Shown here piece after piece: positions 15,515 through 22,001 of a stretch of 22,001 nt of DNA. The position numbers and the translations under genes were made by a program. The stretch spans positions 1 through 22,001 of the forward strand of contig JBLMWU010000156.1 of assembly GCA_050257395.1 (NCBI GenBank). Reading direction: 5' to 3'. Source of the stretch: JAIRTY01 sp050257395. GTDB lineage: Bacteria > Actinomycetota > Actinomycetes > Streptosporangiales > Streptosporangiaceae. Below the pieces are notes generated by a model. It made no database searches. It was not told where the DNA came from and was given only the letters and a program-made list of their open reading frames with translations. Position 1 is the stretch's first letter. The number at the start of each line of letters is the position of its first letter.

Positions 15515-16561
15515 TCACGGCCTGCTGGGCAGGGAGTACCCGACCGGCGCGCCGGGCTCGGCCGCCGCGCTGACCCGGCCGAGGTCGGCCAGGTGGCGCA
15601 GGTGCGCGGCGGCTTCCGCGAGCGCGGCGCGGCGCATGAAGCCGGTGACCGCGGCCCAGCCGCGGGACCAGGACAGTTCCTGCGTCACCTGCCAGGCCGT
15701 GGCCGGGGCCAGCCGCCCCACGATGGCCACCACCTCGTCGCAGCGCCGCTCGTGGTGCGCCAGCAGCATCCGGACCCGGTCGGCCAGGCCGCGGAACCGG
15801 TACTCGTGCGCGGGCAGGGCTTCCGCGCCGGTGAAGCCGGCGACGCGCCGCAGCGACGCCAGGTAGGCGGCGAGCGGCGGCTCGGCGTGGTGTGCCTGCA
15901 GCCCGACGTTCGGGCTGATCCTGGGCAGCACGTGGTCGCCGGTCAGCAGCAGGTTCGCGGCCTCCTCGTGCAGGCACAGGTGGCCGGGGGTGTGCCCGGG
16001 CGTCCAGACCGCCCGCAGCCGCCGGCTGGCCAGCGGCACCAGGTCCCCGTCCTCCAGCAGCAGATCCGGCTCGGGCATCGCGCGGAAGGACGCCACGTCC
16101 GTCTCCCGGGCGGACAGCTCGTCCGCCACCCCGGGCGGCACCCCGCAGGAGTGCAGCCAGGCCAGGTCGGCCGGGCGGCCGCCGCTGTCGCGCCACAGCC
16201 GGCCCGGCATCGAGTCCCGCTCCGCCGGGTGCATCGCCACCCACGCCCCGGACTCCTCCCGCAGCCGGGCGGTCAGGCCGTGGTGGTCGGGGTGGGCGTG
16301 GGTGACCACGATGCCGCTCACGTCGGCGGGGGTGGCCCCGGCGGTCTTGAGGCCCTCGGCGAGCGCCTGCCAGGTCGGCCCGGCGTCCCAGCCGGGGTCG
16401 ACCACGATCAGCCGGTCGCCGTCACCGATGAGGTAGGTGAGGGTGTAGCGCAGCGGGCTGTCCGGGATCGGCACCGGGACCGACCACAGATCCGCGCTGA
16501 GCTGCTCCACCGGCGGGAACGTGCCAGCCGCCCAGGACTGCCGCTGCGCCTCTCCGGTGAC
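15515..16561 (-). CDS. MBL-fold metallo-hydrolase
   Basis: This 348-residue metallo-beta-lactamase-fold enzyme has HAHPDHHG at 88-95 (His88, His90, Asp92, His93), His190 in TPGHTPGH, Asp209 in LLTGDHVLP and His252 in PAHEYRF. This is a complete dinuclear metal-binding set. The C-terminal ~90 residues form a helical region (VTQELSWSRGWAAVTGFM...) that resembles the winged-helix tail of LACTB2-like hydrolases. The likely reaction is hydrolysis of a thioester, lactone or similar ester; the substrate is unknown. GTG 16561 is favoured because a longer frame (to 16687) would run through the divergent regulatory region. However, that extension contains an in-frame near-copy of the QRQSW sequence, so the start is not certain. 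It diverges from a TetR gene. Confidence 0.87.
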   Translation of the reverse strand, partial: VTGEAQRQSWAAGTFPPVEQLSADLWSVPVPIPDSPLRYTLTYLIGDGDRLIVVDPGWDAGPTWQALAEGLKTAGATPADVSGIVVTHAHPDHHGLTARLREESGAWVAMHPAERDSMPGRLWRDSGGRPADLAWLHSCGVPPGVADELSARETDVASFRAMPEPDLLLEDGDLVPLASRRLRAVWTPGHTPGHLCLHEEAANLLLTGDHVLPRISPNVGLQAHHAEPPLAAYLASLRRVAGFTGAEALPAHEYRFRGLADRVRMLLAHHERRCDEVVAIVGRLAPATAWQVTQELSWSRGWAAVTGFMRRAALAEAAAHLRHLADLGRVSAAAEPGAPVGYSLPSRP

Positions 16562-16630
16562 CCGCAATCCCGCTCCCCTGAACTCCGCCGCTGTCCAGCT
16601 CTGCCGCTGCCGGCCGCGGCCCGCCAATAA

Positions 16631-16684
16631 CTGAACGGATAGCGTCCGCTTTCCGGCCAGCGTATCCTGACGGAGTCCGTTCAG
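16631..16684. promoter_or_regulatory. Nested inverted repeats, probable TetR operator pair
   Basis: CTGAACGGA (16631-16639) and TCCGTTCAG (16676-16684) are perfect inverted copies. Inside them are CGGA-TAGCG-TCCG (16636-16648) and the perfect palindrome ACGGAGTCCGT (16670-16680), plus inverted GGATA/TATCC (16637-16641, 16663-16667). The block lies between the divergent MBL and TetR genes, 30 bp before the TetR ATG. Autoregulation and control of the MBL gene are the likely roles. Confidence 0.65.
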
Positions 16685-16713
16685 CAATATCGCACGGTGG
16701 GAACGCCAGCGAC

Positions 16714-17352
16714 ATGGAGCACAGCGCGGTGCAGGCGGCGGGCCACGCCCAGGTGGCTCCCGGCCGCCCGCGCGACCCCGCCATCGACCGCCGCATCGCC
16801 CAGGCCGCGCTCGACCTGTTCGCCGAGGCGGGCTGGGCCGGCTTCGCCATGGAGGCCGTGGCCCGCCGGGCCGGGGTCGGCAAGGCTTCCCTGTACCTGC
16901 GCTGGCACAGCAAGGAGGCCCTGCTCACCGACGCCGTGACGGTGCGGCTCGGGCGGGTCTCCGACATGGACACCGGCACCCTGCGCGGCGACCTCATCGA
17001 GCTCGCCACCCAGATCCTCGACGTGTACGCGGGCGACACCGGGCTGGCCGCCCTGCGGCTGACCCTGGAGGCCGGCGCCATCCCCGGGGTGGCCCGGCAC
17101 TATGAGGAGATCCGGCACTCGCAGGCGCAGGCCGCGCGGGCCATCGTGCACCGCGGCATCGACCGCGGCGAGCTGCCCGCCGGCACCTCGGCCACCCTGC
17201 TGCTGGACACGCTCGCGGGCGGCGCCATGATGCACGCCATCAGCACCCCCGCCGGCCGGCGCGCCGAGCTGGCCGCCAATACCGCCGCCCAGGCGGCCCG
17301 GCTGGTCGACTTCCTGCTGCACGCCGTCACGGCCGCCCCGGGGACAGGCTGA
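16714..17352 (+). CDS. TetR/AcrR-family transcriptional regulator
   Basis: This 212-residue regulator has an N-terminal helix-turn-helix (about 26-72). The line runs RRIAQAALDLFAEAGWAGF, then MEAVARRAGVGKASLYLRW and HSKEALL, the classical TetR_N pattern. A helical ligand-binding domain follows, with ALRLTLEAGAIPGVARHYEE and ATLLLDTLAGGAMMHAI resembling TetR_C groups. It is divergent from the MBL hydrolase across nested palindromes that it probably binds. The ATG at 16714 has only a distant GGGA upstream; the conserved DNA-binding domain begins about 25 residues in. The IclR gene starts 3 nt after its stop, so the two regulators are likely cotranscribed. The inducer is unknown. Confidence 0.92.
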   Translation: MEHSAVQAAGHAQVAPGRPRDPAIDRRIAQAALDLFAEAGWAGFAMEAVARRAGVGKASLYLRWHSKEALLTDAVTVRLGRVSDMDTGTLRGDLIELATQILDVYAGDTGLAALRLTLEAGAIPGVARHYEEIRHSQAQAARAIVHRGIDRGELPAGTSATLLLDTLAGGAMMHAISTPAGRRAELAANTAAQAARLVDFLLHAVTAAPGTG

Positions 17353-17355
17353 CCC

Positions 17356-18126
17356 GTGGCCGGCCGGACGCGCGAACCGGGGCGGTCCGTCACCTCGCGG
17401 GTGCTGGCGGTGCTCAGCGCGTTCGACGAGGGCCACCCGCGGCTGGGGCTGAGCGAGGTCGCCCGCCGCTCGGGCATGCCGGTGGCGACGGCCTCCCGGC
17501 TGCTGGCCGAGCTGGTGGCCGGCAAGGCGCTGGCCCGGCGGCCGGACGGGCGCTACGAGGTCGGCCGGCGGCTGTGGCAGCTCGGCCTGCTCGCCCCGGT
17601 GAACCAGGAGCTGCGCGAGGTGGCGCTGCCGTTCATGAACGACGTGCACGCGGCCACCGGCGACGTCGTGCACATCGCGGTCCGGGAGGGCTACTCCGCG
17701 CTGTACGTGGAGCGGATCGTGGGCCGCGACTCGGTGCCGGTGCTCAGCCGGATGGGCAGCCGGCTGCCGCTGCACGCCACCGGGGTCGGCAAGGTGCTGC
17801 TGGCCGAGGCGCCGCCGGAGGTGATCGAGGAGGTGCTGGCGGACCTGGCCCCGCTCACCCGGTACACGATCACCGACCCGGCCCGGCTGCGCCGGGACCT
17901 GGCCGAGACCCGCCGCCGCGGGTACGCGCGCACCATGGACGAGCTGGAGATCGGCGCCGCCTCGATCGCGGTCCCGGTCCGGCCCGGGCCCGGGCCCGCG
18001 GTGGCGGCGCTGGGGGTCGTCACCAGGTCCGCCCGGCCCAAGGCCAGCCAGCTCGTGCCGGCGCTGCAGGTGGCCGCCGCGGGCATCGCCCGGGGACTGC
18101 GCCGGGCGGGCGGCGGACCCGGCTGA
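17356..18126 (+). CDS. IclR-family transcriptional regulator
   Basis: This 256-residue protein has a winged helix (about 10-70: RVLAVLSAFDEGHPRLGLSE, then VARRSGMPVATASRLLAELV) followed by the IclR effector domain. The latter contains VHIAVREGYSALYVERIVG, RLPLHATGVGKVLLAEAP and RGYARTMDELEIGAASIAVP, all family hallmarks. IclR proteins often activate or repress aromatic-degradation genes in response to the pathway acid. The neighbouring ligA-ligB genes, 168 bp downstream on the same strand, and a TTTTCC-N7-GGAAAA palindrome between them make local control of the dioxygenase likely. The GTG at 17356 follows the TetR stop by 3 nt, with GGGACAGG some 10 nt upstream. The effector is not established. 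Confidence 0.92.
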   Translation: MAGRTREPGRSVTSRVLAVLSAFDEGHPRLGLSEVARRSGMPVATASRLLAELVAGKALARRPDGRYEVGRRLWQLGLLAPVNQELREVALPFMNDVHAATGDVVHIAVREGYSALYVERIVGRDSVPVLSRMGSRLPLHATGVGKVLLAEAPPEVIEEVLADLAPLTRYTITDPARLRRDLAETRRRGYARTMDELEIGAASIAVPVRPGPGPAVAALGVVTRSARPKASQLVPALQVAAAGIARGLRRAGGGPG

Positions 18127-18165
18127 CCAGGCGGTACGGCGGGGCCGGCGCTGCCAGGGCCGGCC

Positions 18166-18226
18166 GGCCACGTTTTCCACTGGGCGGAAAAGAGCGTGGC
18201 CGCCGCCTGCGGGGCGGCCTTATGGT
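18166..18226 (+). promoter_or_regulatory. IclR-like operator and candidate promoter of the ligA-ligB pair
   Basis: TTTTCC-ACTGGGC-GGAAAA (18173-18191) is a 19-bp palindrome, and TTCC...GGAA arms are common in IclR-family sites. It is flanked by an outer inverted pair GGCCACG (18166-18172) and CGTGGCC (18195-18201). TATGGT (18221-18226) fits a TANNNT -10 box, placing the palindrome over or just upstream of the -35 zone, with a TSS near 18233. Assignment to the upstream IclR protein is inference. Confidence 0.55.
18199..18219 (+). terminator. GC-rich hairpin, possible terminator of the regulator operon
   Basis: GGCCGCC (18199-18205) and GGCGGCC (18213-18219) form a 7-bp stem with a 7-nt loop, followed by TTATGGTTT. 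It could terminate tetR-iclR transcripts or act in the ligA leader. The T-rich tail is short, so this is weak evidence. Confidence 0.35.
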
Positions 18227-18294
18227 TTCCCCGCCGGCCGGAAGGCGCCGCGCGCCGCCGGCCGCCTGAGCACCGGGCAAGCAGGGAGCCGGCG

Positions 18295-18642
18295 ATGTGC
18301 GCACCCAGGTATGAGATTCCGGGCACGACCATCTTCGATGGCGCCGCGGCCCAGAAGGGCTACGCGCTCAACAAGATGTGCATGTCCTTCAATGACGCCG
18401 CCAACCGGGCGGAGTTCCTGTGGGACGAGGACGCCTACTGCGCCCGCTACGGGCTCAGCGAGGAGCAGCGCGACGCGGTCCGCCGCCGGGACGTGCTGGC
18501 GCTGATCGCCGCCGGCGGCAACGCCTACTACCTGGCCAAGTTCGCCGGCATCTTCGGCCTGGACATGCAGGACATCGGCGCCCAGCAGACCGGCATGACC
18601 AAGGACGAGTTCCAGGCCATGCTCGTGGCGGCGGGGCGGTAG
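18295..18642 (+). CDS. ligA: Protocatechuate 4,5-dioxygenase-type alpha (small) subunit
   Basis: This 115-residue protein fits the LigA domain (PF07746 family): helical and small, with YALNKMCMSFNDAANRAEFL near the N-terminus, DEDAYCARYGLSEEQRDAV in the middle and RRRDVLALIAAGGNAYYLAK with GMTKDEFQAML at the end. LigA caps the active site of the class III extradiol ring-cleaving enzyme and contributes no iron ligands. The ATG at 18295 has AGGGAG about 7 nt upstream. LigB follows after 2 nt, so the two are a coupled pair. The gene is shorter than the ~139-residue Sphingomonas subunit. Substrate could be protocatechuate, gallate or a relative. Confidence 0.9.
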   Translation: MCAPRYEIPGTTIFDGAAAQKGYALNKMCMSFNDAANRAEFLWDEDAYCARYGLSEEQRDAVRRRDVLALIAAGGNAYYLAKFAGIFGLDMQDIGAQQTGMTKDEFQAMLVAAGR

Positions 18643-18644
18643 CG

Positions 18645-19517
18645 GTGGCCACCATCGCCGGCTGCATCACCACCTCGCACGTGCCCGCCATCGGCAAGGC
18701 GATCGACCGCGGGCAGCAGCACGACCCGTACTGGAAGCCGTTCTTCGACGGCTTCCGGCCGGTGCACCGCTGGCTGGCGGAGACCAGGCCGGACGTGGCG
18801 GTGGTGATCTACAACGACCACGGGCTGAACTTCTTCCTCGACAAGATGCCGACGTTCGCGATCGGCGCCGCGCCGGAGTACCGCAACGCCGACGAGGGCT
18901 GGGGCCTCGCCACCGTCCCGCCCTTCCCCGGCCACCCGGCCATGTCCTGGCACATGATCGAGTCGATCATGGCCGACGAGTTCGACCTGACGACCTGCCA
19001 GGAGATGCTGGTCGACCACGCGGTGGTGAACCCGATGCGGCTGCTGTGGCCGGGTGCCTCGCCGTGGCCGGTGCGGATCGTGCCGATCGACATCAACACC
19101 GTGCAGTACCCGCTGCCGTCGGCCGCCCGCTGCTGGAAGTTCGGCCAGGCGATCGGCCGCGCGATCAACTCCTACGAGGAGGACCTGCGGGTGGTGGTGA
19201 TCGGCACCGGCGGCCTGTCGCACCAGCTCGACGGCAGGCGGGCCGGCTTCATCAACAAGGAGTTCGACCTGCAGTTCATGGAGAGCCTCACCAAGGACCC
19301 GGTCTGGGCGACCGGCTACACGACCCAGGAGCTGGTCGAGCTCACCGGCACCCAGGGGGTCGAGCTGATGATGTGGCTCGCCGCCCGGGCCACCCTGCTC
19401 GGCGACGCCCGCGAGGTGACCGCGAACTACCACATCCCGATCTCCAACACCGCGGCCGGGCTGATGCTCCTGGAACGGGCCGGCGGGACGGGCGGCGGGT
19501 GGGGGCGGATGCGCTGA
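18645..19517 (+). CDS. ligB: Protocatechuate 4,5-dioxygenase-type beta (catalytic) subunit
   Basis: This 290-residue class III extradiol dioxygenase has the expected metal and catalytic residues. His12 (TTSHVPAIG), His59 (YNDHGLNFF) and Glu240 (GTQGVELMMW) match the Fe(II) ligands His12, His61 and Glu242 of Sphingomonas LigB. His125 (LVDHAVVNP) and His193 (GGLSHQLDG) match the active-site histidines His127 and His195. The enzyme should cleave a catechol ring meta to its hydroxyls, giving a 2-hydroxymuconate semialdehyde product that cyclises. GTG 18645 lies 2 nt after the ligA stop, with GGGGCGG just upstream. No ligC, ligI, ligJ or ligK homologue is present in the window. The TetR gene converges, ending 6 nt away. 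Confidence 0.93.
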   Translation: MATIAGCITTSHVPAIGKAIDRGQQHDPYWKPFFDGFRPVHRWLAETRPDVAVVIYNDHGLNFFLDKMPTFAIGAAPEYRNADEGWGLATVPPFPGHPAMSWHMIESIMADEFDLTTCQEMLVDHAVVNPMRLLWPGASPWPVRIVPIDINTVQYPLPSAARCWKFGQAIGRAINSYEEDLRVVVIGTGGLSHQLDGRRAGFINKEFDLQFMESLTKDPVWATGYTTQELVELTGTQGVELMMWLAARATLLGDAREVTANYHIPISNTAAGLMLLERAGGTGGGWGRMR

Positions 19518-19523
19518 GCGGGA

Positions 19524-20204
19524 TCAGCCCGCGGCGCCCCAGCGCCCGGTGAGCGCGGGCACGAGCGCGTCGGCGTAGGAGTCGAAGGCCGCGGCCATCG
19601 CCTCCGGGCTCTGGTCGTCGCCGGCCCGCCAGTCCCGCAGGGCCAGGAACACCACCGCGCCGATGATCCCCGCCAGCACCCGCGGCCGCCGGTCGGTCTC
19701 CGGGTCCACGCCTTCGCGCTGGGCGAGCACCCCGATGATCTCCTGGTCGTGGTCGTGGGTGTAGCGCAGGTGGGCGGCCAGCAGCACCGGGGTGGCGTCG
19801 ATCAGCCGCAGCACGGACAGGTAAGCGGGCACCGCCTCGGCCCGGGGCCCGCTCAGCTGGCGCAGTGAGACACCGAAGGCGCCGCGGGCCGCGGCGAGCG
19901 GCTCCTCGTCCGCGGGCCGGGCCGCCAGCGCCTCGGCGAACGCGGCCGCCCCGTCCCGGACGAACGACAGCACCAGGTCCTCTTTGCTGGCGAAGTACCG
20001 GAAGAAGGTGCGCTCGGACACGTCCACCGCGTCGGTGATCTCATGGATCGCCGTCTGGTCGTAGCCCTTGGCCTCGAACAGGTCCAGCGCCGCCTGGATG
20101 AGCGCGTCCCGGGTGAGCTGTTTCTTGCGCGCCCGCCGGTCCGGGCCCGCCGCCGGCCCGGCGCCGGGCGCGGCCGCAGCCTCCGGCAGCGTGATTTCCG
20201 CCAC
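19524..20204 (-). CDS. TetR-family repressor of the divergent MFS exporter
   Basis: This ~226-residue protein has an N-terminal HTH (about 29-75): LIQAALDLFEAKGYDQTAI, then HEITDAVDVSERTFFRYFAS and KEDLVLSFV, a near-textbook TetR_N. The C-terminal region resembles the actinobacterial TetR_C group whose members sit beside multidrug exporters. GTG 20204 has GGAGG with a 5-nt spacer; GTG 20216 is upstream but lacks that placement. It diverges from the MFS exporter across two tandem palindromes (20247-20279). The -35-like CTGACA (minus, 20279-20274) and TATACC -10 box lie inside the same DNA, so autorepression and repression of the exporter are expected. The ligand is unknown. Confidence 0.92.
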   Translation of the reverse strand: MAEITLPEAAAAPGAGPAAGPDRRARKKQLTRDALIQAALDLFEAKGYDQTAIHEITDAVDVSERTFFRYFASKEDLVLSFVRDGAAAFAEALAARPADEEPLAAARGAFGVSLRQLSGPRAEAVPAYLSVLRLIDATPVLLAAHLRYTHDHDQEIIGVLAQREGVDPETDRRPRVLAGIIGAVVFLALRDWRAGDDQSPEAMAAAFDSYADALVPALTGRWGAAG

Positions 20205-20242
20205 GGCAACCTCCACGTAACCAATGCTACTGCGGGCGCGGG

Positions 20243-20280
20243 TATAGTGTCATCGCATGACACATGTCAGTCACTGACAC
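20243..20280. promoter_or_regulatory. Tandem TetR operators with overlapping divergent promoters
   Basis: Two palindromes lie side by side: GTGTCA-TCGCA-TGACAC (20247-20263) and TGTCAG-TCA-CTGACA (20265-20279). TATAGT (20243-20248) is a plus-strand -10 box for the exporter, predicted TSS near 20255. On the minus strand CTGACA and TATACC are 18 nt apart and point toward the TetR gene. Both promoters would be covered by the bound repressor. Confidence 0.75.
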
Positions 20281-20331
20281 TTTCTCGCGCCAGGCGCCCG
20301 GGGGACGGGGGCCGGAAGAGGAGATCACCTC

Positions 20332-21948
20332 ATGGACACGACAGCGGCCACCACACCGGCCGCCAGGACCGCGGCGCCGGAGCGGGCGGGCCAGCGGCGC
20401 GGCTGGCGGGGCAGCCCCACCCTCACCCTGCTGGCGGTCGCGCTGGGCGTGATGATGGTCGCCCTGGACGGCACCATCGTCGCGGTGGCCAACCCGGCCA
20501 TCCAGGCCCACCTGGGCGCGTCCCTCTCCGACATGCAGTGGGTCACCAACGCCTACCTGCTCGCGCTGGCCGTCAGCCTGATCACCATGGGCAAGATCGG
20601 CGACCGGTTCGGGCACAAGAAGGTGTTCCTCACCGGCGTGGCCGGCTTCGCGCTCAGCTCCGCCGCGATCGGCCTGTCGGGGACCATCGCCAGCAGCATC
20701 ACCCTGGTGATCGCCTTCCGGGTGCTGCAGGGGGTCTTCGGGGCGATGCTGCAGCCGACCGCGCTCGCCCTGCTGCGCGAGACGTTCCCGATCGGGAAGC
20801 TGAACACGGCCATCGGCATCTGGGGCGCCGTGATCGGCGCGTCCACGGCCGCCGGCCCGATCGTGGGCGGGCTGCTGGTGCAGCACATCAGCTGGGAGTC
20901 CTGCTTCTACATCAACGTCCCGGTCGGCATCCTCGCGCTCGTCATGGGCCTGCTGGTGGTCCGGGAGACGCCGTCCTCGCCCGCGGCGAGGTCGTTCGAC
21001 ATCCCCGGCGTCGCCGCCCTGTCCGGGGCGCTGTTCCTGCTGGTCTGGGGCCTGATCAAGGGCTCGGACTACGGCTGGGCGTCCGCCCGGACGCTGGGTT
21101 TCCTGGGCGCGGCGGCGGTCCTCGGGGTGCTGTTCGCCATCCGCGAGTCGCGCACCCGGCAGCCGCTGCTGCCGCTGCGGCTGTTCCGTTCCATCTCCCT
21201 GTCGGCTGGCACGGTGCTGGTCATCCTGCTCATGTTCGCGCTGTTCGGCGCCATGTTCTTCATGACCTTCTACCTGGAGAACGTGCACGGGCTCGACCCG
21301 GTGGCGACGGGCGTGCGGCTGCTCCCGCTGACCGGGATGCTGATCGTCGGCTCGCCGCTCGCGGGCTGGGTGATCAACCGGATCGGGCCGCGCATCCCGC
21401 TGGTCGCCGGCATGCTGATGGCCGCCGCCGCCCTGTACGGCCTGTCCAGGCTGGGCGCTGCGGCCGGCGCCAGCGGCACCGTCGCCTGGTTCATGCTGCT
21501 CGGCCTGGGCCTGTCGCCGGTGATGGTCGGCGCGACCGACATCATCGTCGGCAACGCGCCGGTGGAGCTGGCGGGCGTGGCCGGCGGGCTGCAGTCCACC
21601 GCCATGCAGATCGGCGGCACCCTCGGCACCGCCGTGCTCGGCGCGATCATGTCGGCGAAGGTCAGCAGCCTGCTGCCGGCCAGCTGGCACGCCGCGCACC
21701 TGCCCCCGCTCACCGGGGCCCAGCTCGGCCAGGTCAAGAGCGCGGTCTCGGTCGGCGTGGCCCCGGTGCCCCATGGCGCGCCGCCGCAGCTCGGCACCGT
21801 GATCACCCAGATCACCCACAGCGCGTTCATGAGCGGGATGAACGCAGCCTTCCTGGTGGCCGCGATCGTCGCGCTGGCCGGGGCGGTCATCGCGCTGGCG
21901 GCCCGCCGGGGCACCGGCGGGCACGCCCCGGTGCACGCGGGACTGTAA
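20332..21948 (+). CDS. MFS transporter, DHA2 (EmrB/QacA) family, 14 TM
   Basis: This 538-residue protein belongs to the 14-TM drug:H+ antiporter group. Visible marks are motif D1-like VALDGTIVAVANPAI (about 43-57), WVTNAYLLALAVSLITMGKI with motif A GKIGDRFGHKKVF (87-99), FRVLQGVFGAMLQP (motif B/RxxxG region) and GPIVGGLLVQHISWESCFYI (motif C). The 14-segment length is consistent with QacA/EmrB efflux pumps for drugs, dyes or antibiotics; the substrate is unknown. ATG 20332 is preceded by a GGAGAT-type sequence about 9 nt upstream. The ~77-nt leader and TATAGT box suggest control by the divergent TetR protein. A strong hairpin follows the stop codon. Confidence 0.93.
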   Translation: MDTTAATTPAARTAAPERAGQRRGWRGSPTLTLLAVALGVMMVALDGTIVAVANPAIQAHLGASLSDMQWVTNAYLLALAVSLITMGKIGDRFGHKKVFLTGVAGFALSSAAIGLSGTIASSITLVIAFRVLQGVFGAMLQPTALALLRETFPIGKLNTAIGIWGAVIGASTAAGPIVGGLLVQHISWESCFYINVPVGILALVMGLLVVRETPSSPAARSFDIPGVAALSGALFLLVWGLIKGSDYGWASARTLGFLGAAAVLGVLFAIRESRTRQPLLPLRLFRSISLSAGTVLVILLMFALFGAMFFMTFYLENVHGLDPVATGVRLLPLTGMLIVGSPLAGWVINRIGPRIPLVAGMLMAAAALYGLSRLGAAAGASGTVAWFMLLGLGLSPVMVGATDIIVGNAPVELAGVAGGLQSTAMQIGGTLGTAVLGAIMSAKVSSLLPASWHAAHLPPLTGAQLGQVKSAVSVGVAPVPHGAPPQLGTVITQITHSAFMSGMNAAFLVAAIVALAGAVIALAARRGTGGHAPVHAGL

Positions 21949-21958
21949 CTACGCGCCC

Positions 21959-21998
21959 GGGGCCGGTGGCGGGCCTTGGGTGCCCCGCCGCCGGCCCC
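21959..21998 (+). terminator. Strong GC hairpin after the MFS gene
   Basis: GGGGCCGG (21959-21966) pairs with CCGGCCCC (21991-21998), and GGCGGG (21968-21973) pairs with CCCGCC (21984-21989) around a single T/G mismatch and a 10-nt loop. It starts 11 nt after the stop codon. No T-tract follows within the window, so it is a hairpin terminator of the tail-less type common in actinomycetes, or an mRNA-stabilising end. Confidence 0.6.
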
Positions 21999-22001
21999 TG
22001 G

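Overview
This is a very GC-rich (roughly 70-75 % by eye), densely packed window with many GTG starts, short intergenic gaps, an F420-type LLM oxidoreductase and SDR, TetR and IclR families. It reads as a high-GC actinomycete chromosome. The genus cannot be decided from the sequence alone. No rRNA, tRNA, CRISPR array, insertion sequence or phage gene was seen, and no stretch over 300 bases lacks a gene.

Left edge (1-2719, minus strand): a luciferase-like F420-dependent oxidoreductase, an FkbM-family methyltransferase and the N-terminal 312 codons of a GT-C-like multi-membrane protein that runs off the window. The last two look like cell-surface glycan or lipid genes and are less GC-extreme than the rest.

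Centre-left (2779-7761, plus strand): a SnoaL/NTF2-fold protein, a DUF1214-like protein, an SDR dehydrogenase, a sulfotransferase-fold protein and a Wzx/MurJ-like flippase. The order DUF1214-like / SDR / sulfotransferase resembles M. tuberculosis Rv3531c-Rv3530c-Rv3529c, which is remembered as part of the KstR (sterol catabolism) regulon. Palindromes of the form CTAGAAC-NN-GTTCTAG, matching the KstR consensus TnnAACnnGTTnnA, lie before the SnoaL gene (shared with the divergent LLM gene) and before the DUF1214-like gene. The second overlaps a promoter that appears to give a leaderless mRNA. A third copy, at 11344-11361, lies between a 1145-residue indolepyruvate:ferredoxin oxidoreductase-type protein (minus) and an SDR gene broken by an internal deletion plus frame change (plus). 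The region is therefore best read as an outlying part of a steroid or lipid catabolic regulon.

Centre-right (11854-16561): a D-2-hydroxyacid dehydrogenase, a CPBP membrane protease that overlaps a membrane-anchored alpha/beta-hydrolase, and an MBL-fold hydrolase.

Right (16631-21998): a TetR regulator divergent from the MBL gene across nested inverted repeats, followed 3 nt later by an IclR regulator. Next is a two-gene extradiol dioxygenase (LigA/LigB, protocatechuate 4,5-dioxygenase type) preceded by a palindrome that suits the IclR protein. The window ends with a TetR / 14-TM MFS exporter pair diverging across two tandem palindromes, and a strong hairpin after the exporter.
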